Assembly (NCBI GenBank): GCA_035444285.1
Contig: DAOMOK010000004.1
Coordinates: 62,001 to 126,000, forward strand
Length of the DNA: 64,000 nucleotides
Direction of reading: 5' to 3'
Source: CAADGU01 sp035444285
GTDB taxonomy: Bacteria; Chloroflexota; Anaerolineae; Promineifilales; Promineifilaceae
The position numbers and the translations under genes are program-made. This document shows, piece after piece, positions 17,601 to 24,446 of the stretch (its first letter is position 1; the number at the start of each line of letters is the position of its first letter). Below the pieces are notes generated by a model that was not told the origin of the DNA, did no database searches, and was given only the letters and a program-made list of their open reading frames with translations.

Positions 17601-17885
17601 TGCCTGGAAGGTTTGGGGCACAGCCTGCCCTTCGCTGAGGCGGATTTGTAGTTTGGCGGCGGTTTGGGTGAGGCGGTCGGCGGTGGTGGTCACGGCCGTT
17701 TCCACCCCAAAACCGCCCGTAATTTGATTCGTCCGCAAAATGGGGTTGCTAAACGTGCCATCAAACTGGTCGCGCTGGCGCAACCAGATGGCCCCCACCG
17801 CCAGCCCCACAATCGTAAGGCCAGTTATTGCCAGAATGAAAATGTTTCGCTTGCGTTTGTTTCCTGATTGCATTTCCTGGGACAT
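11685..17885 (-). CDS. Large bacterial alpha-2-macroglobulin family protein lacking the thioester motif
   Basis: 2066 residues, longer than most bacterial A2M proteins. A membrane anchor at about 13-35 leaves the rest outside the membrane. Stacked macroglobulin/Ig-like beta domains fill residues about 150-1450, a bait-like Ala/Pro/Met-rich stretch lies near 1330-1370, and an alpha/alpha-toroid complement-like domain follows at about 1560-1850. Bacterial A2Ms that trap proteases carry a CxEQ thioester at the start of the toroid; here the equivalent segment reads YRYESSEAL, with neither the Cys nor the Gln. It may therefore act without covalent trapping. A2Ms are usually linked to pbpC, which is in this window but convergent and 10 kb away. 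The start follows AGGAGAGGG. Ends at a conserved hairpin. Confidence 0.85.
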   Translation of the reverse strand: MSQEMQSGNKRKRNIFILAITGLTIVGLAVGAIWLRQRDQFDGTFSNPILRTNQITGGFGVETAVTTTADRLTQTAAKLQIRLSEGQAVPQTFQALPPVTGDPLTEAEIAQILARLPELTGEVGDSQPFRLPDKLLPPPRPGQTITQTFPPPPTDYSSPEPPTGPLQVLRYSPEGDVGLAPFINVTFNQPMVPLTDLESLAAQNVPVNLTPSLPGTWQWVSPQTLRFEVDSTVIDRLPMATEFVAEIPAGTTSMTGGQLAETVRWTFSTPPVRLVSNYPNYGSQPLEPIIFIEFDQLIEPTAVLPTIQLTANGNPQAVRLAASAEIAADEMVSQTVRYARDGYWLALRPERPLPTDAAITVTIGPGTPSAEGPRLTTETQSFSFSTYPPLRIEQYTCGWYDGKCPPLTPFIINFNNPLDPEAFLETMIRIEPELPGATVDLSYSTLTIQGVTKGRTTYRVTIDGSIQDIFGQTLGDSESLRFEVGTAEPFVSGPNDMLVTLDPSASEPQLTLYVMNYDELRVQAYAVTPADWPAYMAYRRNFDQQDSAPTPPGRLVYDETVATGSTQDVLTETAVKLTEALENGPQSGGFGHLVVVIQPPGPFRDRWQRQSQTIHPWVQATQIGLDVTKDNDEMVVWATDLQDGAPLSFVTITSGAVETATDAAGLARFTIPSGGILYLVGQQGDDTAILPYSGYYWDDYGWQPQPVSDELRWHILDDRAMYRPGEEVHVKGWLRHINGRTGAISLPGSLTTGVIYQVYDPQGNELASGETAVNGFGGFDLAFTLPENSNLGTAYLNFQVRGGGQNLPGSSTGHQIQIQEFRRPEFEVSARQESVGPYVVNDAATVAVAANYFAGGPLPNAQVNWTVTSTPGQYSPPGWSDFTFGEWIPWWWMDMGYSYGIEGVFGRGISSPWPTEQVVETFSGVTDGNGEHFLQIDFTALEGNRPFSVNAEAGVMDVNRQVWASSTNLLVHPSSLYVGLRSPRTFVKQGEPLEIEAIVTDIDGNPVAGTAVTMQAARLDWTTKSGRWVQEAVDVQDCVVTATTEPVTCTFTTTKGGTYEITAVVTDSAGRPNQSKFTRWVSGGTQPVQRDVEHETATLIPDRQEYQPGDVAEILVQSPFSPAEGLLILSHGGILSAEPFQLTEGTATLQIPITEEHIPNIGVQVELVGSAPRTDDQGNVLPGVPPRPAYASGSLNLSVPAYSRELTLNVVPQATELEPGADTAVTVTVTDANGQPVPNAEVALWAVDEAILALTGYQLSNPLNTFYQPVWAWLEQRYGRDSILLVNPETLAGQIGDQQVEVTRVVSEVVVEAPAMEESAVDMAGAPAPMATMTAERSALNAADVELVTVDIPIQVRTNFDPLAVFAPTVQTDANGQAQISFKLPDNLTRYRLMAAAVAGERQFGAGESNLTARLPLMVRASAPRFLNFGDQFELPVVLQNQTSEPMAVDVALQTSNLQLTGVQGQRVTIPANDRIEVRFPATTVSAGTARFQVAAVSGPYADAATIELPVYTPATTEAFATYGVLDAGAVAQPFLMPSGVITGYGGLEIGTSSTALQALTDAVLYLTSYRYESSEALASRILAIAALRDVLTAFDAEGLPTPAEMETAVQRDIETLQGMQNGDGGFPYWERGRDSIPFNSIHVAHALVIAQQKGYAVPADMQARVMAYLGQIERYYPEWYGQETRWGLSAYALYVRHLAGDSDAAKAGNLLNEAGLENLPLETLGWLWPVLATDPGAANDVAAIRQHLNNRAVETAGAANFTTSYGDGDYLMLHSDRRTDGAILNTLITQDPQNDLIPKVVNGLLAHRTAGHWGNTQENVFILLALDNYFNTFEAQTPDFVAQIWLGDSYAGDQQFVGRTTERYQLDIPMSYLASGDPTQDLIVSKDGEGRLYYRLALNYAPSDLTLEALDRGFVVQRSYEAVDDPEDVYQDADGNWHIRLGARVRVKLMMVADNRRYHVALVDPLPAGLEPINTALAVSQSVPRDANAAPSPYWWWWGSWYDHENMRDERLEAFSTLLWEGVYEYSYVTRATTPGRFVTPPAKAEEMYAPEVYGRSASDLVIIE

Positions 17886-17906
17886 GTTCCCTCTCCTGAA
17901 GTGGGG

Positions 17907-17926
17907 CGATCTCCAGAATCGCCCGA
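17907..17926. promoter_or_regulatory. Small hairpin in the A2M leader
   Basis: GGGCGAT and ATCGCCC flank a 6-nt loop about 20 bp upstream of the A2M start codon, next to its ribosome-binding site. It could tune translation; nothing more can be said. Confidence 0.3.
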
Positions 17927-18153
17927 CAGTTTTTTTAATTGGGAATAAACAGCGATCATTGCCTTGCCCGGCAAAGTCTACCAGCTAAACGCTGCCGGTG
18001 GTTCATTGGTTCCCCATAAATGATACCTGGATTTAATGAAGATGAAGACCTGACATTTGGCGACAAATTTCCCGACATTATGCACTTGAATGTATCTGGT
18101 AATAGTGCCATAGATGTGCCAGTTGGGGGTATGGCAAAGATAAGGAGAACGAT

Positions 18154-18513
18154 ATGATTGAAGAACAACAGCAGTTAAAGGAAGAAGAAAAGAAGGCGCT
18201 CAATGAGCGCCTGGAGCGAATTGGCTGGGCTTTGTTCCTGATTATGATCGGTGGGTTGGCGCTGGTGCCGGGGGATATGGTACCAGAGGGAATGTGGCTC
18301 ATTGGCGCCGGATTGATCATGCTCGGCTTAAATGCGGCCCGTTTGCACTACAGCATCAAGATGAGTGGTTTTTCGTTGGTGTTGGGTGTCATTGCCCTGG
18401 CTTCTGGCTTTGGGGATTTGGTAGGAATTGATCTGCCTCTCATCCCGATTTTGCTGATTATTTTTGGGATTTCGCTGCTGGCACGGCCGTGGCTGGAAAA
18501 CAAAACGGAATAG
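18154..18513 (+). CDS. Small membrane protein of unknown function
   Basis: 119 residues. A charged N-terminal helix (Glu/Lys-rich, about 1-22) is followed by three or four hydrophobic segments (about 24-42, 48-60, 70-88, 92-107) separated by short Gly/Pro turns. The layout recalls small LiaF/DUF5668-type membrane proteins, but I do not see a diagnostic motif. AAGGAG precedes the ATG. It is divergent from the A2M gene across a 268-bp gap in which I see no further gene, and convergent with the META lipoprotein. Confidence 0.6.
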   Translation: MIEEQQQLKEEEKKALNERLERIGWALFLIMIGGLALVPGDMVPEGMWLIGAGLIMLGLNAARLHYSIKMSGFSLVLGVIALASGFGDLVGIDLPLIPILLIIFGISLLARPWLENKTE

Positions 18514-18560
18514 GATGAATAGGATGTGGCGCGTCCACACACGCGCCACACCCCATTTAA

Positions 18561-20528
18561 TTATGGCGTAGCCACAAAGTTCATCACGCCGGGTGTGCCA
18601 TCCGGCAGGGTGTAGAAAAGTTGCCCCGCTGTCACCAGGGTGCTGTTGCCCACCAGACTTTGCTCCCATTGATAACCGCTAAGCGCGCCCAAACCGCCCA
18701 GGTAGGCTTGCTCTTGTGCCATGACATCTTCGGCGCACATCATCAGGGTGGTGATGATGCCCGTCACCTGGAAGTAGTCATCTACCGGCGCCACTGTCCC
18801 AGAATAATTGTTGCAACCGGCATTGCCGGAAACTGTGTCATTGGCAAAGTGGGCGGTGATTTCGGTGCCTTCCAGGATGGGCTGCGGCGCGTCGGCCGGG
18901 CCAAAGGAGGCCAGGTAGAAAGTGCGCCCTTCCGCTTCAGCAGCCGGTGCATCGGGCGCGGGCGGCGGTGTGCCCTGGGGTACAAAGCGCATGGTGCCGC
19001 TGTCAAACGGCATATCCAGGAACAGATTGCCATTCTGAATGAAGTAGATGACGGCATTGCTCAATTGGGCCATGAACTGGTCAGCCTGGGAATCTTCGGG
19101 GCAGGCCATCATGGTGGAGGGGCCGGGCATAATGCTGATGCTGCTGCCGTCGGTGGTGTAGCTGGCAATGACGTTGTTGCAATCGGCCTGGATGTAGGCG
19201 GTACCATCGGTGTTAAAACGAATCAGGTAGCGGGTAGGATCGTTCACAAACACCTCGCCCACGGCGGCGTCGGTGGTGGAAACCCACTGCCAGGGTGTGC
19301 CGGTCAACCCCGATTCCACGGATGATGCTGCTACCACAGGTACACCTTCGGTATTGCTGGCTTCTACCCACTGGGCGGAAACCCACACCTGGCCGCTGGG
19401 CAGGTTGGGGGCGTTGGCCAGCCACCATTGCCCATCTTCGCTGACGCCAATGATTTCGCCGGTTGTGCCTTCGGGGGCTGCGCCGACGGTGGGATAATTG
19501 GTACCGGGGCCGGAGCGTAAGAAGACGCCATCAGGCGCGGTGACGGTGCCGCTGGCGGCGCCTTCAGCCGGCGCGGGCAGTTCGACGGCAGGCACCAGGC
19601 GGTAATAATCTACCGGGCCGCCGGCCACCCAGGGGAAGACCAGCACATTGCCATCTTCTTCAAAGCGGTAATTTTGGGCGGGGCCGAACATTTGCAGCAA
19701 GGCCTGGTCATAGGATTCTTCACCGCAGAAGGCCATCGTCAAGAAGCCTGCTTCTATGAAGATGCTATCGGGTGGGGTAGTAGCGTAACGGCCGCCGCCC
19801 ACGTTGCAATCTACTTTGGCGTTATAGGTGCCGTCTTCGTTGAAAACCAGGGTGTAATTTTCCGGGTTGCTGATGGTGATGGCGGGTATGTCGTTGCCGT
19901 TGGGATCGCGCCGTTCCCAGGCCCAGGTTTTGTCAATGAGCGCCGGGTCGGGCGTGTGTTCCATCTCATCTATCATGGAGCCGGGCGCTTCTTCCACCGG
20001 GGCGACGAGATTTTGGTAATAATCTACCGGGCCGCCAGCGGCCCAGGAGAAGATCAGGGTGTTGCCGTTTTCTTCAAAGCGGTAATTTTGGGCGGGGCCG
20101 AACATTTGGGTCATGGCGCTGTCCAGCGACCCTTCGGGGCACATGGCCATGGTCATGGCGCCACCTTCCATGAAGATGCTGCCGGGGGTGGTAGTGGCGT
20201 AACGGCCGTTCATCTGGTTGCAGTCCACTTTGGCGTTAAACGTACCGTCCTCATTGAATAACAGGGTGTAGTTTTCCGGGTTGGGCACCACGATTTCGTC
20301 AATCGGGTTGCCGTTGGGATCGCGCCGCACCCAGTGCCAGGTAATGTTGACCAGGCTGGGATCGGGGACATGCGTCAGGGTGTCTACGTAGGAGCCGGGG
20401 GATTCGGTGGTGGGGGCGACGGTTGGGGGCACGGCCGTAGGTGGGACGGGTGTGGGGGTTGGCTCAGAGCCACCACAGGCCACCAGGGCCAGCGCCAATA
20501 TCAATAACAACAATGGTAACTTTTTCAT
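18561..20528 (-). CDS. Lipoprotein with four META (HslJ-like) domains and a bacterial SH3 domain
   Basis: 655 residues starting with a lipoprotein signal (LALVACGG, lipid-anchored Cys at about 18) and a Thr/Pro/Val linker. Two near-identical META repeats follow (WxWxRRDPNGN, NYTLxFNEDGT, KVDCN, GPAQNYRFEE). Next is an SH3b domain (LRSGPGTNYPTVG, about 345-410), then two more diverged META domains with the usual DCNN/GCNN and MMxC blocks. META domains occur in heat-shock HslJ and in envelope proteins; SH3b domains bind cell wall. It probably sits on the outer face of the membrane. The start at 20528 has AAGGAGAG before it; an upstream open extension lacks a signal and is rejected. The first two repeats look like a recent internal duplication. 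Confidence 0.8.
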   Translation of the reverse strand: MKKLPLLLLILALALVACGGSEPTPTPVPPTAVPPTVAPTTESPGSYVDTLTHVPDPSLVNITWHWVRRDPNGNPIDEIVVPNPENYTLLFNEDGTFNAKVDCNQMNGRYATTTPGSIFMEGGAMTMAMCPEGSLDSAMTQMFGPAQNYRFEENGNTLIFSWAAGGPVDYYQNLVAPVEEAPGSMIDEMEHTPDPALIDKTWAWERRDPNGNDIPAITISNPENYTLVFNEDGTYNAKVDCNVGGGRYATTPPDSIFIEAGFLTMAFCGEESYDQALLQMFGPAQNYRFEEDGNVLVFPWVAGGPVDYYRLVPAVELPAPAEGAASGTVTAPDGVFLRSGPGTNYPTVGAAPEGTTGEIIGVSEDGQWWLANAPNLPSGQVWVSAQWVEASNTEGVPVVAASSVESGLTGTPWQWVSTTDAAVGEVFVNDPTRYLIRFNTDGTAYIQADCNNVIASYTTDGSSISIMPGPSTMMACPEDSQADQFMAQLSNAVIYFIQNGNLFLDMPFDSGTMRFVPQGTPPPAPDAPAAEAEGRTFYLASFGPADAPQPILEGTEITAHFANDTVSGNAGCNNYSGTVAPVDDYFQVTGIITTLMMCAEDVMAQEQAYLGGLGALSGYQWEQSLVGNSTLVTAGQLFYTLPDGTPGVMNFVATP

Positions 20529-20649
20529 ACTCTCTCCTTTTGTGATGAGCCAGTTTGATCTGGCAAACAGGCAAGTTTTACCCGTTTTTAGGAGAGAGAC
20601 AAGGAGAGAGGGGGCGGGGGACGGCCGTATACCACAACCTCTCATAAAG

Positions 20650-20716
20650 GGAGGATGGAAGATTGGGAGATTGGAGATTAAGAGAGTAACAATCTCTCAA
20701 TCTCCAATCTCAATCC
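20650..20716. repeat. GAGATTG-type 7-nt repeat tract
   Basis: Words GGAGATT, GAGATTA and their complements (AATCTCC) form an inverted pair just downstream of the SPFH gene pair. The same words are translated inside the genes at 41.1 and 52.7 kb. Confidence 0.6.
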
Positions 20717-20721
20717 CGCTA

Positions 20722-21624
20722 CTAGCGGGCTAATTCGGCGCTCAACATCTGCTTCATCAGCTCATTCCCCTCCGTGACTAGCGTAATGCGCGTGTCGCCA
20801 TTCAGGATGTTTTCCGTTTCCAGCAGTTCAAACAGCACCCGCGCCACCTCCGGGTCCTGGTTGATCTGGTTCAGCGCCTCGCCCACGATCTTGGGGCGCA
20901 TGGCGTTGGCGCGGGCAAACTCTACGGCCGCTTTCCGCTCTGCCGAACTGGTGATGACGCTGACCCGGTTGGCCCCATCCTGGCGAATGGCTGATGTTAC
21001 CTGCCGCAGCCGGTTCACTACCTTTTCCTCAATCTGGCGGATCATGCCCACATCGCGGAAGTGTACCTTGCGGATATAAACCGAACCGAGTTTGTAGCCC
21101 CACTCCTCTGACTTGGGCGAGACTTCACCGCGCACGGTGCGGCTCATCACGTGGCGCGTTTCCAGCATATCGGCCAGCGGCATGTTGCTCAGGGTGCGCA
21201 CGGTGGCATTGCTGACATTGGCGGACAGGGAACCGCGTGGATCGGTGTTTTTGAACAGGTACGCCACCGGGTCGCTGATGACCATCTCGTACCAGACGCC
21301 AATGCCCATGGGCGCGCCTTCTTCAGAGTTGACCGGCAGGCTGCGCAGGTATTTTTGATCCAGGCGCATATCCAGCACATGGCGCTTGCCCAGCCAGCGC
21401 ACAAAAAAGGCCTGTGGCCCCATTTTCAGCCACAACCATTGCAGCCCCGGCTCTTTGATGACGGCGACTACTTTGCCAAAGAGGACGTAGACGTGGCAGG
21501 TGCCTTCCCGCACCACATCGTAAAAGCCAAAGATGCGCAGAAAGGCGCGGATGATCGGTTCACCGATAAGGAAAAAGAAGAAAGCAAAAAAAGCGGTGCC
21601 GAATGCGGCGATAATGTCGCTCAT
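20722..21624 (-). CDS. SPFH/band 7 domain protein (second gene of pair)
   Basis: 300 residues with one N-terminal membrane segment (about 8-30) and an SPFH/prohibitin domain (about 35-225), then a short helical tail. SPFH proteins form membrane-attached oligomers that organise membrane regions or hold partner proteases. Typical late-SPFH signatures include VIRKVHFRD-like strand-to-helix transition and SAERKAAVEFARANA. Its ATG overlaps the stop of the upstream SPFH gene by 4 bp, so the two are translationally coupled and likely hetero-oligomerise. Confidence 0.8.
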   Translation of the reverse strand: MSDIIAAFGTAFFAFFFFLIGEPIIRAFLRIFGFYDVVREGTCHVYVLFGKVVAVIKEPGLQWLWLKMGPQAFFVRWLGKRHVLDMRLDQKYLRSLPVNSEEGAPMGIGVWYEMVISDPVAYLFKNTDPRGSLSANVSNATVRTLSNMPLADMLETRHVMSRTVRGEVSPKSEEWGYKLGSVYIRKVHFRDVGMIRQIEEKVVNRLRQVTSAIRQDGANRVSVITSSAERKAAVEFARANAMRPKIVGEALNQINQDPEVARVLFELLETENILNGDTRITLVTEGNELMKQMLSAELAR

Positions 21625-22610
21625 TTTTCCACCTCCAGAATGACGTTTTTGGCTTTTTTATACAGTTCCAGGCGCACGTTGCGCAGGTAGGCATTCAACA
21701 CATCTGGCCCATTGTTTTTGATGACATGCAGCTGTTCGGCCAGCGAGTTGAGCGGCTCTACTTCCGCTTGCGCTCTGAGGGTCTCAATTTCCACGGCGCG
21801 TTTGGACTGCACAATGGTTTGGTCGGCCTGGGCACGCGCCAGGCTGATTTCCGAAGAGACTTCGTTGTGGGCGGTGTTGATGGCCGCCAGCGCCGACTCC
21901 ACTTCTTGGGGTGGGTCTATACCGGTGATGAGCGAAGCGTCTAGCTCTACCCCATAGCGGGCGGCGGCGGAGGCGCACTCTTGCTCCATGTAGTTGTTGA
22001 TTTCGTTCAGGTTTTTGCGCAGGTCGTTAATGGAGATGCCGGTGAACAACCCGGTAGCGACTTCTTCGTCATCTTCCGTCAACTGTGCCTGCGACTCAAA
22101 ACTGGCGATGCGCTGGCGCAGAATGGAGATGAAGTAACCCATGACATGCACGATGGGGGTTTTTACGCCAAAGAGATAGGCATACAGGTTGCGTTCGCTG
22201 GGACGGTAGCGAATTTGCCCGGTGAGGCCGATGTTGAGGTGATCTTTGGTGACGGCATCCAGGATGGTGCCGTTGTGGTTGGCGCTGGGAGTTTCCAGAT
22301 CACGGGCCAGGTTCATGGTCTCGGTGGCGATGCGAACTTTGTGTACCTTTTCCCAGGGCCAGCGGAAGTAGGGGCCGCCGGGCTGAATGACCCTGACCTG
22401 GGGATAGATATACCGTTCTTTGTCTTTTTCGTTCAAATAATCGGCGATAGGGTCGTCTAGGGTGGTGCCTTTACCCAGGCGTTGGGCACGGCCGAAGCTG
22501 GTTTTGACGGCGCGTTCGTTTTGGTCTACGGTGTAGAAGCCGGTGAGTACGTAGCGCAGAAAAAACCAGCCGAGAAAGCCGAGTATAATACCGGGACAGA
22601 TGGCTGTCAT
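21621..22610 (-). CDS. SPFH/band 7 domain protein (first gene of pair)
   Basis: 329 residues: membrane segment at about 4-22, then DQNERAVKTSFG, the usual opening of the SPFH fold, and a long coiled tail with ARAQADQTIVQSKRAVEIE-like heptads. The ATG at 22610 follows a full AAAGGAGGT; the open extension upstream has no such site and is rejected. Forms a two-gene operon with the next SPFH gene. A cellular role beyond membrane scaffolding cannot be read from sequence. Confidence 0.8.
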   Translation of the reverse strand: MTAICPGIILGFLGWFFLRYVLTGFYTVDQNERAVKTSFGRAQRLGKGTTLDDPIADYLNEKDKERYIYPQVRVIQPGGPYFRWPWEKVHKVRIATETMNLARDLETPSANHNGTILDAVTKDHLNIGLTGQIRYRPSERNLYAYLFGVKTPIVHVMGYFISILRQRIASFESQAQLTEDDEEVATGLFTGISINDLRKNLNEINNYMEQECASAAARYGVELDASLITGIDPPQEVESALAAINTAHNEVSSEISLARAQADQTIVQSKRAVEIETLRAQAEVEPLNSLAEQLHVIKNNGPDVLNAYLRNVRLELYKKAKNVILEVEK

Positions 22611-22770
22611 GTGTAAAACCTCCTTTAGATTTGGAAATGATACTGAGACGATAAGGTATGAGCGTGGCTTATCAACCAACCAACGCTCGCCATGTATTAC
22701 GGATGCCAGCGCCAATTGGTCGTAAGTACACAGCCCGCCCTATGATACCGGATTTGGGTGAAGAGGTGTA

Positions 22771-22829
22771 GGGGGTGAGGGGGTGGTGAGGGGGTGAGCA
22801 GGTGAGGGGGTGAGAGGGTGAGGGGGTGA
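22771..22829. repeat. GTGAGGGG-type 8-nt repeat tract
   Basis: Tandem GTGAGGGG, GTGAGCAG and GTGAGAGG words. First part of a 200-bp stretch made wholly of short tandem words between the SPFH pair and lgt; I see no gene in this 348-bp gap. Confidence 0.75.
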
Positions 22830-22835
22830 AGAGTG

Positions 22836-22899
22836 TCAATTGTCATTGGTCATTTGTCATTGGTCAATGACCAATGACAAATGACCAATGACCAGTGAC
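22836..22899. repeat. GTCATTG 7-nt repeat, arranged as a long palindrome
   Basis: GTCATTG, GTCATTT and GTCATTG run into their complements CAATGAC, AAATGAC and so on, giving a hairpin-capable inverted repeat centred near 22866. Confidence 0.75.
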
Positions 22900-22972
22900 C
22901 GATAACCGATAACCGATAACCGATAACCGATAACCGATAACCGATAACCGCTTACCGCTTACCGCTTACCGC
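22899..22972. repeat. CGATAAC then CGCTTAC 7-nt repeat tract, running into the end of lgt
   Basis: About seven copies of CGATAAC followed by three of CGCTTAC. The stop codon and last codons of lgt lie within the CGCTTAC copies, so the repeat has supplied the protein's C-terminal residues. Confidence 0.8.
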
Positions 22973-23690
22973 TTTCGGCGCGGCGGGCGAGGAGGATGAG
23001 GCTGAGGAGTAGGGTGGCGAAGGCGACAAGTTGCCAGCCGTGGTAGCCGGTGGCGGTGATCCAGGTGTTGTCGCGGAAGGCGTCCAGGAAAAGGCGAGTG
23101 GCGCTGTAAAAGGCTACGGCCGTTAAAAAAAGCTGCCCTTCATACCGTCGCCTCGCTACCAGGCGCCACCAGACGAGCAAGGTTAAAGCCCCGGCGAGCA
23201 GTTCGTATAGTTGCACAGGGTGGCGGCGGACGCCATATTGGCTGAGGCCCCAGGGCACGGCCGTGAGTGTGCCATATCCTGGTCCCCCCAGAAAGTCGGC
23301 CAGGCTGATGACCATCAAACCGAGGATGAGGCCGGGGGTGAGGGCGTCCAGGGTGGCGGCGAAAGGGAGTTGGCGGGCACGGCCGTAAAAAAACGCGGCC
23401 ACTGCTCCCACAATCACGCCCGCTAATGGTTCGTAGCCAGTGGTCAGCGGCCAGAGGATGCCAACCAGGTTTTGCTGGTATGCGGCCCAATGACCGGCCA
23501 CAAATGCCAGACGCGCTCCCAGGAATCCGGCAAATAACCCCACGACAGCCAGCGTGTAAGTAGCCTGGGCATCTAATTGCAGCCGCAGCGCCGCTTTTTC
23601 GATCACCCACAGGCAAAACCACGCGCCAAAAATGATGACCAGACCGGCAGTGGGAAAGATAAAAGGGCCAATGGGGAGGGTGGGGAGCAT
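22959..23690 (-). CDS. lgt: Prolipoprotein diacylglyceryl transferase family protein
   Basis: Transfers diacylglycerol from phosphatidylglycerol to the lipobox Cys of prolipoproteins, in the plasma membrane. 243 residues with about seven hydrophobic segments. Family landmarks are the GARLAFVAGHW block (the Lgt GGRL-type region), PGLILG, and RHPVQLYE, the classic RHPSQLYE signature. It is slightly short compared with typical Lgt (about 260-290). Several lipoproteins in the window would be substrates. The 5' side abuts an ATTATGA repeat tract, which leaves no visible Shine-Dalgarno; the 3' end lies inside a CGCTTAC tract. Confidence 0.82.
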   Translation of the reverse strand: MLPTLPIGPFIFPTAGLVIIFGAWFCLWVIEKAALRLQLDAQATYTLAVVGLFAGFLGARLAFVAGHWAAYQQNLVGILWPLTTGYEPLAGVIVGAVAAFFYGRARQLPFAATLDALTPGLILGLMVISLADFLGGPGYGTLTAVPWGLSQYGVRRHPVQLYELLAGALTLLVWWRLVARRRYEGQLFLTAVAFYSATRLFLDAFRDNTWITATGYHGWQLVAFATLLLSLILLARRAESGKR

Positions 23691-23695
23691 GGGAA

Positions 23696-23800
23696 TTATG
23701 AATTATGAATTATGAATTATGAATTATGAATTATGAATTAGGAATGGGATATGCTGGGTCACGCATCACGCATCACGGGTTACGCATCACGGGTCACGCA
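23696..23800. repeat. ATTATGA and ATCACGC 7-nt repeat tracts
   Basis: Five or six copies of ATTATGA (23696-23737), then ATCACGC/ATCACGG copies (23760-23800). They fill the whole gap between lgt and the thioredoxin gene. Confidence 0.8.
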
Positions 23801-24358
23801 TCACGGATTACCGGCTTCGGCCAGCAGGCGTTCCACGCGGTCTTGCAGGACGGCGGGGGTAATGGCGCCCATGATCACTTCGCGCACGATGCCGTTGGTG
23901 TCTATGAAGAGGGTGGTGGGCAGGCCACGCACCTCGTAAAGACGGCTGATTTGTTGGTCGGTGTCTAGTAGTAGCGGGTAAGTGATGCGATATTCAGCGC
24001 CGAAGTCAGCCACGTTTTTGGCAGCTTCGCCCTGGTTGACGCCGATGATGGCGGCACGGCCGTTGTACTGCACACTGGCTTGCTGAAAGGCGGGCATTTC
24101 CACGCGACAGGGAGCGCACCAGGTTGCCCAAAAGTTTAGTACCACTGGCTGCCCGGCCAGATCGTGCAAGGTAATCTCTTCACCCTGCGAACTTTGCAGC
24201 ATGAAATTCGGCGCCGGATGGCCAACAATGGGGGCTTCGGCCAGGGTGATGGCGCCAGAGCCGGCGGTGACCGATTCTTGTGACATCATAATCCAGGCGC
24301 CCCCTAACAGGGCGACTATAATGATTAGAATGACCCATTCAAAACGTGTTTTTAGCAT
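23801..24358 (-). CDS. TlpA/ResA-like membrane-anchored thiol-disulfide oxidoreductase
   Basis: 185 residues: membrane anchor about 9-25, then a thioredoxin fold outside the membrane. The active site is WATWCAPC, followed by EMPAFQ; the cis-Pro segment reads RGLPTTLFID. Such proteins reduce disulfides during cytochrome c maturation or repair. It precedes lgt on the same strand, separated by the heptamer tract. No strong Shine-Dalgarno is visible before the ATG. Confidence 0.85.
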   Translation of the reverse strand: MLKTRFEWVILIIIVALLGGAWIMMSQESVTAGSGAITLAEAPIVGHPAPNFMLQSSQGEEITLHDLAGQPVVLNFWATWCAPCRVEMPAFQQASVQYNGRAAIIGVNQGEAAKNVADFGAEYRITYPLLLDTDQQISRLYEVRGLPTTLFIDTNGIVREVIMGAITPAVLQDRVERLLAEAGNP

Positions 24359-24446
24359 GGCATTACTTTAACGCGATCTGTAGCAATTGCGTAATCAGTC
24401 CACCCCTTCTCTCATCACTCAATTACCCAATTACCCAATGACTTCT

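Noticed and set aside
22771..22972. Possible CRISPR array
   Set aside because: Repeats are 7-8 nt with no unique 30-40 nt spacers, and there are no cas genes.
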